A DNA stretch of 64,000 nucleotides from Cruorifilaria tuberocauda (lineage: Eukaryota > Nematoda > Chromadorea > Rhabditida > Onchocercidae): positions 1 to 64,000 of the forward strand of contig JABVXU010000203.1 in the NCBI GenBank assembly GCA_013365365.1, given 5' to 3'. Shown here piece after piece: positions 42,264 through 57,741 of the stretch; position 1 is the first letter of the stretch, and the number at the start of each line of letters is the position of its first letter. The notes beneath the pieces were generated by a model. That model did no database searches. It was not told the origin of the DNA and saw nothing but the letters and a program-made list of their open reading frames with translations. The translations under genes and the position numbers were made by a program.

Positions 42264-43534
42264 TCAGTCTTTGGAAATTTCGCCGATATCGTCATTATCG
42301 GTATCACTTTCATCAATACTGCCATTAATTTCACTCGTATCGTTATAATCAGCTTCATCACTAACTCCATCACCACTTTCATTACTATCATCAGTAACTC
42401 CATTACCACTTTCATTACTATCAGTTTCCTCAATAACTCCATTACCACTTTCATTATTATCAGTTTCTTCAGTAACTCCATTAGCAATTTCATTACTACC
42501 CTCATTATCAGTTTCGGAATCCGACTTTGGCAGGTCAACTGATCGGTGCTTTATTTCATTTGCTTCTCTTTCAAGTAGTTGCATATAAGTATTTTGCTGG
42601 ACTATAACTTCAGCACCATTTTTGCATGCTGCGTATGCGTCCAGTACATCTCCATTCATTTTTAAAAAATTCGGACCCCATTTGAATTTCGAAAGAAGGA
42701 ACTGTGCATTGCTTTTCAAACCAATTATGTACAAAGCCGCTGCAAGTGCTTCAACGCAACTCAGTTGACACGGCTTCCCAAAATTCACCGGATTTGAGGC
42801 AACTAAATATGGCAAAAGACGATGATGAGAAGCTCTCGCTCTAGAAAAATCAATATTCGCGACCTAAAATGACAGAAAAGGAAAAGTTTGCGATCACAGA
42901 AAGATGCATTCTCATATTTCTTGAAGCCGGACTTTTCCAAGTTTAGTTCATCTTATAATATATGGTATGAGACTTGACCTTAAGATAATAATAAACGATC
43001 AGAGAACCTCATTCCAACTACAGTCTACAACAGCAATGCCGCCATTTTTTATGTAGCTGAGATCGGCAGCAGAAATTGTTCGTTCACCCTTCGGAGAAAG
43101 AAGTAAACCGGGAAATTTGGTTCCCAGCTTTAAAACGTTGATAAAACCATAGCGCAAAAGCTTTCTTCCTGTACATCGTTTTGGATCACACTGCATGAAA
43201 TCAAACATTGCTGAAATTCACTGAAATTCCTGTAGTCCGTAAAAATGAAGATTAGGAAAGATCTATCTGCAAATATGCTGCACTATCGTGAACAGCCTAT
43301 GCTAAGCAGCTTATCATTTTAATAATGCTTGAGTTTTGATCTACACATTAAACGAATTTAGCAGTCAGTAAAAAATATTGAACGAAAAATACCATAGAAA
43401 TAGGGAAACTAAACCTTTTCGGGCTTACCTAACTTGAAGGGAAGTTTTTCAATAACATCTTCTCCACTCTCAGAATCGCCTTCATTTGAGGAACTTGTTG
43501 TTTGACATAAGCTGGATTCCACCCCAGGAAACAT
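42264..43534 (-). CDS. TSR3: 18S rRNA aminocarboxypropyltransferase
   Basis: Three exons (43429-43534, 43008-43210, 42264-42863) join in phase to give 302 aa. TSR3 transfers the aminocarboxypropyl group of SAM to a methylated pseudouridine of 18S rRNA late in 40S maturation in the cytoplasm. Diagnostic blocks are LAMFDFMQCDPKRCTGRKL (its first residues completed by splicing), LLLSPKGERTISAAD, AVVDCSWNEV, HHRLLPYLVASNPVNFGKP, LSCVEALAAALYIIG and FKWGPNFLKMN. The catalytic fold is complete. The last 80 or so residues are a very acidic Glu/Asp/Ser/Asn tail containing short repeats, while the human protein also ends in an acidic but non-repetitive tail. Confidence 0.94.
42340..42500. repeat. Coding minisatellite in the TSR3 acidic tail
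   Basis: Three to four degenerate units of about 33-42 nt (CCATTACCACTTTCATTACT and variants on the plus strand) encode repeated NESGNGV-xEETDSN blocks on the minus strand. Units differ by in-frame indels and keep the reading frame. Confidence 0.85.
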
Positions 43535-44220
43535 TTTATTAGTACTGAAAGCTTAAATCTAAGGTAAATTAAAGTAAAACATATCAATATGCAACCTGAA
43601 AACAATGAAATCTGAAATAAAGCAAAATGAAAAATTCAAAAAAAGAAGAAAAGAAATAACATGGAAAATTTAACCTTATGTTCAATTCATTAACAATCAA
43701 GTAATGTTTATTACAAATACCTTCTATTCTATACAATTATAAATATTTGCAATACGTACATTGAGCTCTGTGTGAGTTCACTTAGTAGTACTGATCTACT
43801 TGAAAAGAAATACAAACATGTACAAAGATCACTGCAATTCATGGAATTATTAGATTAATCATAATTGAATAAAATCGTCATAGTTTTGGGAAATTCATGA
43901 AAACCTCCACCGCTATTAAATGACAATCCCAACCGGCATATATTCCTGATACTAAACTACCGCAGTTGCACTCTCTCCTTCTATTTCACTCCTCTGCAAA
44001 TCTAATTCATCAAAACTGATAAGCAAAAAAAAACTTTAAATCTTCTGAAAGAAGCATGTATTAAACCAGCCACTCACTCAATTTAGTAGCAATGAATAAT
44101 CCCGGGGAAATTATTACATTAAGTCAATAAATGTTAATATTTAACTACATTAAAATATCATAAAGATAACAATGAGTTTACATGTCAAGTGAAGTTTTTC
44201 AAAGAAAGAATTAGAGGTCT
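43535..44220. other. Intergenic region between TSR3 and the F-box/WD40 gene
   Basis: No coding was recognised. It should contain the TSR3 promoter and the 3' UTR of the downstream-facing F-box gene. Confidence 0.5.
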
Positions 44221-47200
44221 TTAAAAGACACCAAAATCCCATAACTTGACGGTCATATCATAAGAGCCCGATACAATTTGTTGATCACTGAATTGTACAC
44301 ACGTAACACCATCGGTATGGCTGTGAAGAGTACATAATCTTTCACCCGTATGTAAATTCCATACCTAAATTTTACATGATTTACTACTAAATTTATATAA
44401 ATAATTTGTCAGAGAAAAACAGAAAACATACCTTGATAGTACGGTCATCTGCTGCAGAGACGATTCTCCAGGAATCGACTTGAAGACATCGAACTACACC
44501 TGTATGACCTTCACTTAATTTCCAATCCAGTGTTTGTACACACTTTCCAGTCCGTAAATCCCACATCTTGAAACTCAGTTTCAAACAGAACTCAATTTCC
44601 AACAAACATTTTGTATTCCTCTTGTTTTAAGAAACTTTTAAAACTCAGGAAAATTAACCTTATCTGCAGCATTTCTAGTCATTAGTGCTTAGAGCTTGTG
44701 TATCGTGCTTATCATTTTAATAGAAGAATGTTCCCTAGTTTCTTAAAAATTTACCACAACTAAGTTGCAGAAAAGGCAGTCGCAGCTTCCATTAGAGCAT
44801 TACATATAATGGAAGCAATTTTATGCACAAAAATTAGGAAAATTTAACCTTAATTGTTCGGTCGACAGATCCTGACACAATCCTTTCGTTATCGAATCGA
44901 AGACATGTTACGGCGTTGTCGTGTGCATTATGCAAAGTCATCGCACAGATATCCATCCGCTCATCCCAACACTATAAACAAACGCTTCTATAATTTAAAT
45001 AAATTTTGTCCAGGATGATAAATTTTACACTAAAAAAATAACAGGGGAAAAAGAATGATTATCTTAATTGTATTCATTCATATCTCTATTAGAATCATCT
45101 ATATTCGAATAGTGATGAACCAACTTTCATTGATAGGTCCGCTGATCCCGATACAAGCAAATGTTCATCAGACTGCATACAGATCACTGCTCCATTATGT
45201 CCCCTAAAAAGTGACATTTCTATACAAGGACGCTGAATGAATAAAAACAGTAAACTCAATTTTCAGGGTAAATTTCACGATAAATTGAGAGGAAAAGAAA
45301 TATTCATAAACGATAAAATTGAACAGCATGAAGAAGCCTAACGATTCGCATAATTAGTTCCTTTTGATTTCTTATGAAATATGATAATCAGATAGTCTTA
45401 ATGATTTGATCCTTAAGAAGCTTACATTAGGGTCTTTATACATTGTCCTGTTTCAGTAGACCATATTTTTAAAGTATGATCATAAGAACCGCTGATTAAT
45501 CGTTCCTTCTCCATCTAAACGAAATTTACCTTGAATGCCATTGGTAAGACAACTATTTCAGCTTTATAATCAAAAGCAAGATATTGTTATAAAAAAGTAC
45601 AGCTCAACTTTCAAACGAAAACGAGAGCATATTACACCTTTAAAAAAAAACTGAAGAAATTACCTGCAAGCATCGTACAAAGTTAGTATGTCCAATCATT
45701 GTTTGGCGACAGGCAATTGAAGACCATGTTCGATTTACAGCAAGACCCCAAACCTTCAAGATTTTTCCACTTCGTTAAAGTTTCGTTAAAACGCTTTACT
45801 TATAGCATGTAAATTATTGGTGTAGTTAAAACGATGGTCTTTAAAATAGTTTTGGGTCTAAAAATACAAATTTCCGTAGCATTTATAAGATTTAATAAGT
45901 CCATTAACCTTGATGGTTAAGTCGTTAGAGCCAGAAGCAAGTCGATTACCACTCAAATGCAAACAACGAACAGTATCAGAATGGCCTGTTAGTGTCATAG
46001 TGCCTAGACCAGACAAAGCAGAACTCTTCATATCCCAAACACGAATTGTATTATCGCTGCTTCCAGACACAATCCGATCACCGTCGAATTGAACGCAAGA
46101 TATACCTTAAACATTCTACGCTACAATACCTCACTTAGTTTACATGATTAATATTTAAAAATAATGCAATTTGAACCTACGAATTAAGTAAATACATAGA
46201 TCATAATCACTTTAATACAACTTGATAAATCAAATGATTTTACAAGCCAACGTAGGGCAATCAACCACTGAACAGTAAATCTATGCTAATCAAGATATCA
46301 GTGCAAGGCATAATCAAGGACTACCTTAATAATAATGTAAGGCAATTACCTTGAGTGTGACCCTCAAATGTGCGGATGACACAACGACCTGCATGCCAAT
46401 TCCTCCATAAACGATAACGCTCACTGAATGCTTCCTTCCACATCACTACACCATCGCGTGTTGTGTGCTTCTTCAGTTGTTCATTTTCAGTTTCAGCTGA
46501 GCATAGTCGAAACATGCGTTGAAGTGTGCACAATCTTTTCCATAAGCACGGTGCCATACATAGATTTCTCCAAGCGGTACATACCAACATGCATTTGCAA
46601 AGTGACTCTGAAACAAAATTGAAAATCGACAAAATTCCTGATCAGGGATTTTATATTTAATGATTTTTTCCTCTGTTACACGCAATTTGGATAATGCAGC
46701 GCGATCTAAAAGTGGTAACCACGTGCACTGTTGAATCAAACAGTAGTGAATAAGAGAATAACAATCAAGTGTATAAATCCAAAATTATGGCCTGTATAGT
46801 CAACACAAGCTAGACAGTAAATACTATTGATAGAGCACCCCAGCGAAGAGATCAAAAATGATTTTCACAGGAATATTTCACCTCATGCATGCAATAGCTA
46901 GCGATTATATAGTGCATTTGGCTTCGAAAAACAAAAAGACACTACATTACGTAATCCAATAGTCTGATAATCATGTAGAGATCTCTTCAACTTAAATTTT
47001 ACTAAACAGTTTACATAATTATGTGAAGCTCACTTTCCTCATGAAACTCATTTAGGATATTATATATTTTCACAGGCAAACTTTTGAGATAATAATGCTG
47101 AAAATACGAAGAGATTCTTACTTGGATCCAAAAGACGAAAAATTTTTAAAGCAATTGGCAGAGGAAGTGAACTAAATAAATCGATCTCCGCGGTGCCCAC

Positions 47201-47804
47201 ATTGCTGCGCATTTCTTCCAGCAAAGAAGTTGCATATTCCAAATTTGATGGGTCACAGACATTCTAAAAATATGCCAAATAGTCAAAATATAAATTTCGC
47301 AACTAAAAAGAAAACGATAACACCTGGATAACTATTACCAATATTTCGAATAGCAATGCATTTTTCTGTTCCGTGTCAGTTCGCTTCAAACGAAATCGAA
47401 GATACTGAAATCAAGGTTGTTTACGAAACAAAGTGATGTAAAACAATTAATTTAAAAATCATGGTACTTTAAACTTGAAAAGCAAATATAAACGATAAAT
47501 ATAGCAAGTCTATTACGGTATTTTCTTTGGATGACCGATGTTTCAGGAATATACTTCATTCATTAGCACCACCCACACAGGTGTTCGGGTCCTACTAGAA
47601 TGATCAATCTGTATTAGTCATTGGAAATGGAAAAAATATAGTAACCTTTATAAGATCGATATCAGAAAAGAAATCATAGGCAGGATCACAAGCCGAACCG
47701 TTCATTTTCTTTCGTTTGCTGGTTGATAATGAGCAATCACCTAACGATGAGCACATAGCAGATGTTGAAGCCTTGTTCACACCACGCAGTCTACGTCCAT
47801 CCAT
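44221..47804 (-). CDS. F-box/WD40-repeat protein, SCF ubiquitin ligase substrate receptor
   Basis: Eleven exons (47646-47804, 47339-47404, 47122-47263, 46350-46607, 45909-46105, 45664-45753, 45426-45514, 45125-45203, 44849-44971, 44432-44566, 44221-44364) sum to 493 aa with every phase agreeing. A short Ser/Lys-rich N-terminus and a helical segment precede the F-box (LFSSLPLPIALKIFRLLDP, then KSLCKCMLVCTAWRNLC), which should bind SKP1. About seven WD40 repeats follow, for example GDRIVSGSSDNTIRVWD, NRLASGSNDLTIKVWG, ERLISGSYDHTLKIWS and DRTIKMWDLRTGKCVQ. The C-terminus is SYDMTVKLWDFGVF. The architecture is that of FBXW7/Cdc4-like receptors that bind phosphorylated substrates, but the exact orthologue is not decided. 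An upstream in-frame Met exists (47852), so the start could lie earlier. Confidence 0.9.
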
Positions 47805-50178
47805 TAGGAGTGCTAAAATATCGTAGGTAAACAAGGCGCGAAACATGATTACGACATAAACAGTCTGCATTATCAGAAATTAGTAACTTACCATCATCAG
47901 CCAACCACTAAGCTCAAATCAACCGTCCAGAATTTTTCGTATAAATTAAACTAATGCAATCATATATTTTAATATCATTTTAAGCTGCCACTTCATCGAT
48001 TACCTTCCACTATGTTCTCAAACTTTTGAATGATACTCATTTCTTATGATCAAGTGATAAAATCATCCCACATTTCAATGGAAACGTGGTGATACCCAGA
48101 GAAAAAAATTGTGACATCAACCTGCGACACCGAGAAATAGAAAAGACTGAAATATGATGCAGTCTCGATTTGCTGAATGTGTGTCATTCGTTGAGAACAG
48201 CTAGAAGCAATCATTGCTCAATCTGTCGAAGCTACTGCACGGTGGTATGGGAATGAAGCTCTCTTCTGAGTAATTTCCAGATCTCTTCTGTTTCACGGTG
48301 TTACGAAACTAATATGATGAATCGAGCGAATATTCTGCAGATTTATTCGTTTTCTTGGTAGTTTTTTCTTTACTTTAACGGTTCTCCGTAATAAAATCAA
48401 CTGAATTATGTGGGATGAAGAATTAATAACTTGACAGTTAATTAAGAAGGATCTAGAAACTCACAATATAATCTGCAGTTTTCGTTGATCACGTTTCATT
48501 CTTAAAAATATCCAGGTAATATCTTAATAGACTCGTAATTTTTGCGTAATAACCCTGGTAATTTCTGTTATAAGCACATATTATTCTCTATCATTCTTTT
48601 TATAACAGACTGACGAATAGAAACGGCTGAAGGCAGATTATGCATGAACAATCCAGTATGAAAATAAGTAATGAGAAGGAATAATAATTCCAAAGAATTT
48701 TGTTTTATAAAGCTAACGAACTACATTCTAAACTTCTATAACTCACATCTAATATTATCTCTTGGTGATCTGGTCGTTAGTGGTGGAAGTTATTGGTTCA
48801 GAGTGAAATGATGACTTTTCAAAATGATAATTGTTTGTGCATAATTTCAAGCTGTATAAATATGAGCAGGATATTGAAGAGTAGAAAGAAACGAAATGAT
48901 TTCTTGGTGGAAGTTACAACTAGAGGAATCTTGACTGGATCCATTGATTATGTGATTATTGTTGAAGTTCTTGCGAAGGATCATATTTTCTCAACAATTT
49001 TTGTCCACAAATAATAACTCAAAATTCTGGGAGATAAACGAGAAAGAAATAAATTGATTGCATAGCAGTGCTTTCGTAATTTGAAAAAAGATATTTTAGG
49101 ATGTAGTCCGGAAATTTACTGACTTGTTCAACATCAATTTTCGTATCTTCATTGGCCTCTTCGAACAGTCGCATTACTTCACGCAGTTACCTCAGAGCAA
49201 AGTACTGTTATTACGATTATCTTTCCACTTTTATTTAATTTTCATGACATTAAATGATAATTAACGAGTGGCCTAATTTATAAAGTGATTTTAATGAAAA
49301 ATTTCATCGCCCTCACCTTTGAGTTTTTTCGGCAGTCTTTTCTATATAATAAATTAGGAAAAGAAAAAAGAAGATAGGAAAGTTCTGTTCTTTCACTGGC
49401 TTGCATAATGCAGTGCTAGTTTATTATTCGTATATTATAAGTATACTTTTAACCTGCGACAAGATAATTTCATCTTTGGAAGAGTTTTAGAGGTTATGCA
49501 GTATTGTCCTTGCATTGTTTGTGGTGAATGTTTCGAATGACTTAGCATTATATATGATGTTTCCATATCGCTTTTCATCATATTTCTTTTGGTGAGTCAT
49601 TTTATTGTATGATCAAATTACTCAATTATTATCGACTAATGCTTGTTCAAGAGCATTCATGAAGAGTAGGGCATGAATTGTTTTGTCTTCACCTCAAGTT
49701 TAACGTTATTGATTGCAGACATAATATTGTTTACCGGAATTTAAAACATGTTGTACCGATGTTTTAGGTGTATAAGAAGCGTATAATTTTGTCTGATATT
49801 ATAAATTTCTTTTGAAAGACTTGTTTTTGACTTCTAAGTTCTATAGCAACTGTATTATTTGTAATCCTACATGCACCATAGTATCCTGATAAGATTTAAC
49901 GAAAGGTTTGATTCTGATTGAAAAAGTCTCGATTGAAGATTTTAGTTTAGTTCAACGATAGTTTCTTTTCGTCCCCAATTATTTGTAATGAGAAATTTTG
50001 CTTTTTGGATTTAAATGTTTCTCTTTCAAGACATACAGATCGTTGGAGCTGTTGCATAAACTATTTTTGTAAAGTTATAATTAGTGTTTCTTTGGTTAGT
50101 GATGCTCTGTTGTGCAGGGAACACTCCTGGCAAATGTGTTGCTGGATTTTTGTTTGAGGAACAGGATTTGTTCTTGAG
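47805..50178. other. Largely noncoding region upstream of the F-box/WD40 gene
   Basis: This should hold the promoter of the minus-strand F-box gene. A minus-strand segment at about 49123-49178 reads EVMRLFEEANEDTKIDVEQ before a GTCAGT donor and could be an exon of something, but it connects to nothing I can see. A plus-strand open frame at 48793-49014 (73 codons) is unrecognised. Confidence 0.35.
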
Positions 50179-51065
50179 GAAAACTATTGTCCATAATCTT
50201 CGTTGGTGCTGATGTTATACTTTTCACTTTAGCCGACCAGTTTTTGAAGGATCTCACAATAGAGAAATATGAAAAGAGTATACAGGCGTTATATATTTTG
50301 CATTCCAATCCAGGTTTGATTTTTCAGCATATTTCAAAAGTTATTCTTGCATTGTTTGCTAAAATCGGCGATTTCAGAAGCCTGTAAGATTGGGTTCTAT
50401 TTAAGAGTATAAGGAATCAACGAGTGGGAATAATGATGCATTCTCTCTTGCATATTGTTTTAGGTCATCTGTTTATTTGTTCTACAAAATTTCATCTGTA
50501 TGTTGCTTACTTTTTACTAATTAACCTTGTTAAATCTTGTTAGGAATATTTTTACTACTGCTGTCAGCGTTATTGTTAGCTTATGTGGGCATATACCAAG
50601 AAGGTGAACGTTGTACATATGGGAATCACTCACAAGAAGCGCTGTTTTTTATTGTAAGTTTAATGTTTTCTGTTGCATTTTCTTAATACTATCTAATAAA
50701 AAAAAAGTTGTTCTAAGTTTGTTGAAAACAAAATTTGCATGTAGAAAATTTGGCATTACCAGGTTTTCTTCTCTTTTGTAATGATATTTGGTAAGCGGTA
50801 ATCATTTCAACAATTTGGACACTCTTTTCGTTTTTGGTCTGCTTTCCCGCGGTTTATGTTTATTGTTTGTGTGGTTTTGAATTGCATATTCCACTCAGTA
50901 GTTTTTTGTTTATTAATAAATTTTATTATTTTGAACAACGTCGCATGTTGCCACCACTTATTTGAATAATTATTTGTTTTGATTGTAAATTTACAGGTGG
51001 ATTTGTATCACGAATGTGCATGCGCTTATTTCGCTGACCACATCACTGAATGTAGCAATGATTAG
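50179..51065 (+). CDS. Unrecognised small membrane-type protein (5' end missing)
   Basis: Three segments join in one frame with good splice signals: 50179-50313 (FLKDLTIEKYEKSIQALYIL, ending NPG), 50544-50653 (GIFLLLLSALLLAYVGIY, a likely membrane helix, then EGERCTYGNHSQEALFFI) and 50997-51065 (VDLYHECACAYFADHITECS, stop TAG). An in-frame stop just before 50179 means an earlier exon must supply the start. The last two segments show four cysteines in about 45 residues after the helix, as in a small type II or secreted protein. I know no family for it, and the first segment could be spurious. Confidence 0.35.
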
Positions 51066-52234
51066 AACGCTAAGGAAATTTTTATCGATGTTTTTTTCAA
51101 TTATTTTATGCAACAGTCACGTTTATGCATTGTGTAGGCTGTCTCCTTATATTACTGTATTACTGGACACCGTCTTCGTGCGATTTCAAATTCAAGCTTG
51201 CACCGAATAAATGTGCCTAAAGGCTAGGGTAGAATAAATTTCATATAAATTTGAATTATCAATCGGAAATATTAGAATTATGCTCGAGTTCTTCAGTGTT
51301 TTACAATAAGCCCATTTCTGATGTCGTCTTCATTCTTCCTACTTTCTAATGTATTCCTATTGTCCCATTTCCTTTTGTTCCGCAATTTTCAGAAACTTTC
51401 GCTATTAATGGAATCATTTTTTGTTCTTCTTATTGTAACTGCTTCTGATCATCTAGTGACATTTTAGAGTTATCATTTTTTATTTATTCAGTTATTATGA
51501 CCTTCTATCCAGAATATAAGTGTAATAAGCATAATGAACATTGACATGGAGATGAAATGCTAGTAGAGCAGTTGCTGGTTTTGAAAGAAGTAATCATTAG
51601 ATAATAACACTATAATATCTCAGAATAAGAAAGAATTTCCCTCCTTCATTACAACATCTTTACTGTCACGAAGAAAAACACGAAAAAAAAAAGATAATTA
51701 AAGAAATAAGGATGAAAACCGGAAAAATTATTGCCGGTTCAGTTAGAATTTTGATTCCTCTTGTCAACAACAATTGATCGCATCTACTTCGAAATAGTTA
51801 AATTTTTCTTACAATACACAAATTATGTGGGAGCACAAATTGTGTATAATTTATTGTAGTGTGCCCAGTTTTAGAACGCTGCTTTTCTCTTTCCGTAGGT
51901 TTGAAGGTAGAAGTAATTTTTTTATATTCTATCATCTGTTATTGATTTTTCTTTTGCACATTAGAAATTTCATCCTACTGTTTGCTTCAAACAAGTGTGA
52001 ATTTTTTGGATACAACATGATCAAATTACAAATGTTGTTTGCAATTTTTTTCATCCCAACTTTTTATATAAAATGAGGACAAATCTTTATATCTTTTCAA
52101 GGATTTTTATTTACTCCCTTCTCCTCATTTTTTGCTTGCAAAGTTTTTGTAAGACATGTTCGAAGCTACGGGAACAATTTATTTTTCGTTCTTTTCTTAT
52201 TGGTCGTCATTTCACATTTTCAAGTATTTTTCAG
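51066..52234. other. AT-rich noncoding stretch
   Basis: Open frames at 51825-52267 are Phe/Leu/Ile-rich from T-rich composition and are not credible. Nothing else was recognised. Confidence 0.4.
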
Positions 52235-52453
52235 AAAGTTCCGACAAATGTAGTAATCGTACTTTAATTCATTTACAAGGCTTAGGATATGGTAGAGGAA
52301 GTATCGCATTTGTAAGCGGTTTATTTATTCATATTAGCTCCTAAATTTGGTTGAAAGCAATTGAAATAAAAATTTTAGGTGTTTCTGAGGAAGAGGAAAA
52401 GTGGAGTAGTTTGTTTTTCTAGCAGGGCACATTATCTATTTCTTACCATATGA
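52235..52453 (+). CDS. Possible last two exons of an unrecognised gene
   Basis: Segment 52235-52311 lies between TTTTTCAG and GTAAGC and reads SSDKCSNRTLIHLQGLGYGR then GSIAF. It splices in phase to 52379-52453 (VFLRKRKSGVVCFSS, ending LTI and a TGA). The splice signals and phase fit are good, but the family is unknown and no upstream exon was identified. It might belong to the same transcription unit as the segments at 50.2-51.1 kb, which however end in a stop. Confidence 0.25.
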
Positions 52454-54268
52454 AGTATTGTGTCAGTTTTGTCATGATTCTGCAAGCGTTCAATGTTTTC
52501 ATATCTCGAGTGCCAAAAAAGAAAAGTCATGATATGAATGATACTTTTTCATTTATTTCTTTTCGTTACATATTATGATTCCGTGTTGATTTATCATGTT
52601 TTTGTTTCCAAAAATCTCAATGATTTATATCTACAATGCTGTCATTTTAATGAGGTCCAGCTTCCTACTGATAATAGTAAGTTTCTGTGAAGATTTTATC
52701 AATTAAAATTAAGCAATAGGTTTATTAAGTGAAACACCGTTCCACGGAATTGGTTTTATTCATTAATCATTTTTTGTCTTCTAGTTGAATAAACGATGAA
52801 AATACGTATTGTTCTGATATTACCCAGAATTATTAGATGGAATTATAATAAATAGGATAAACAATGGTTTGTTTTTCGCTTGATTGACGATTTTAGCATA
52901 TTTTTGGCTGTTTAATTTTTACGATGAATCATTTAATAATCCTAAATAAATACTTGAAATTGCTGAATAGCGGATAACATTTGTACCGCAGGTTGATAGA
53001 CATTATCACTCCTTCATTTGTGGAATATGTTATAGTAATCGCTTTTTTTAATCTAATTCATTAATATCACATCGAGAATTTCATTCAATTCTCAAAATAC
53101 CTGTTTGTTAAGCTGATATGAAGGGATTTATCAAGAAGGAAAAAGATTGTTTAGAAGTTAAAGATACACAAGCAGATTGAAAGAGAAAGGACTATTTATC
53201 AAAGTGGTCAAGCATTAGTTTCTATTTTTTTTTTATATTGTTTGACTTATTTGCTATATTAGTTCTATCATTCAGTATGATTTCATGTGCTCCTACAATA
53301 TTGCACTTTTTTATTCTGCTGTGCCACGTAGTATCATCTCGAAAAATCAGTAAAAAGCATTGAAGTGATCGAGGAACTCAATTTTGGGAAATTTATTGAA
53401 GTCAGTATTTTACTTTTGTATTAATAAATCTGAACCATAATTCTAAGTATTATTAACCATAATTACAAGTATCATTAACAACTCAATTGAAATGTTCAAA
53501 ATTTGGAGTCGCCGTCCTTAACTGTTCACTCCCGAAAGAAAGGAGTTAATTAAATCAATTTAGAAATAATGAAGTTACTTAAAAGGTAATTACCATATCG
53601 CATATTAACTTATGCTACTTTCTGGATATGCATGTTTAAAAGCAGGTAAAATAAATGAATTTAATTGTTGGAATTTTCATTATCCCTTATGTTTAACCTG
53701 GAAGGGAATAATATTTTCCCTCATTCATTTAATACTGAATTCGATAGATATCTTGTTGATTGGGCAAAGAGCTAATTGGAATTTCGATAACATAAATATG
53801 ATTAATTATTAATTGCTGTCATGCAATAAAAATTCAAGCAATCGTTTTTATATTTGATAACACATGATAGTTACTGGAAATTTGCCAATGTCAAAATTAC
53901 GTTTTTTTCTCGTTATAACTATATTATAATTGTTTTTAATAGTACAATAGTCATAATATTCGATATTTAGCAACAATGATAATTTCTTTCTTCTATTCCT
54001 GCAATAACATCAATAATTTGCTCATTTTTACTGCTTATTAAAGTTGGCATTTGAGAAGTTATCAATAGCTTATGTAAATACCTGTTGAAAAATTTTACGT
54101 AAGGTGAGAAAAATAAAGCCATTTGTTTTATTAAAATATTAATATGTAGAAATGGTTTATTTTGTTTGTGAGTAATTTTCGTGTGGGTTGGTTGATTCAT
54201 AACCAACAAGTGATTTTTCGATTCCTGCTGGTTTATAATACTTTATTGTGTTGCTTAATGCAATAAAA
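52454..54268. other. AT-rich intergenic region upstream of GMDS
   Basis: No gene was recognised; this probably includes the GMDS promoter. The 66-codon plus-strand frame at 53612-53812 lacks coding character. Confidence 0.45.
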
Positions 54269-57089
<2,821 letters not shown>

Positions 57090-57288
57090 AAAAATAATCC
57101 GTAATAAAAACGTTTGTTCTCATGAATATGTACAAACACATAGATAGTAGTCACTCTGCTACCTCCCTTCCCCTCTCTTTTTATACGAACAAATTTTTCC
57201 GTCGTCAATTGTTTATATGATTACATGATGTTGAGATACAAGAGACCCATAAAACATTGAAATAATGTTACAAATTAACAGTGGAACT

Positions 57289-57741
<453 letters not shown>

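Noticed and set aside
42242..42538. Second minus-strand frame over the TSR3 tail (repeats of KLLMELLKK type)
   Set aside because: It is an out-of-frame reading of the coding minisatellite; the TSR3 frame is fixed by homology upstream.
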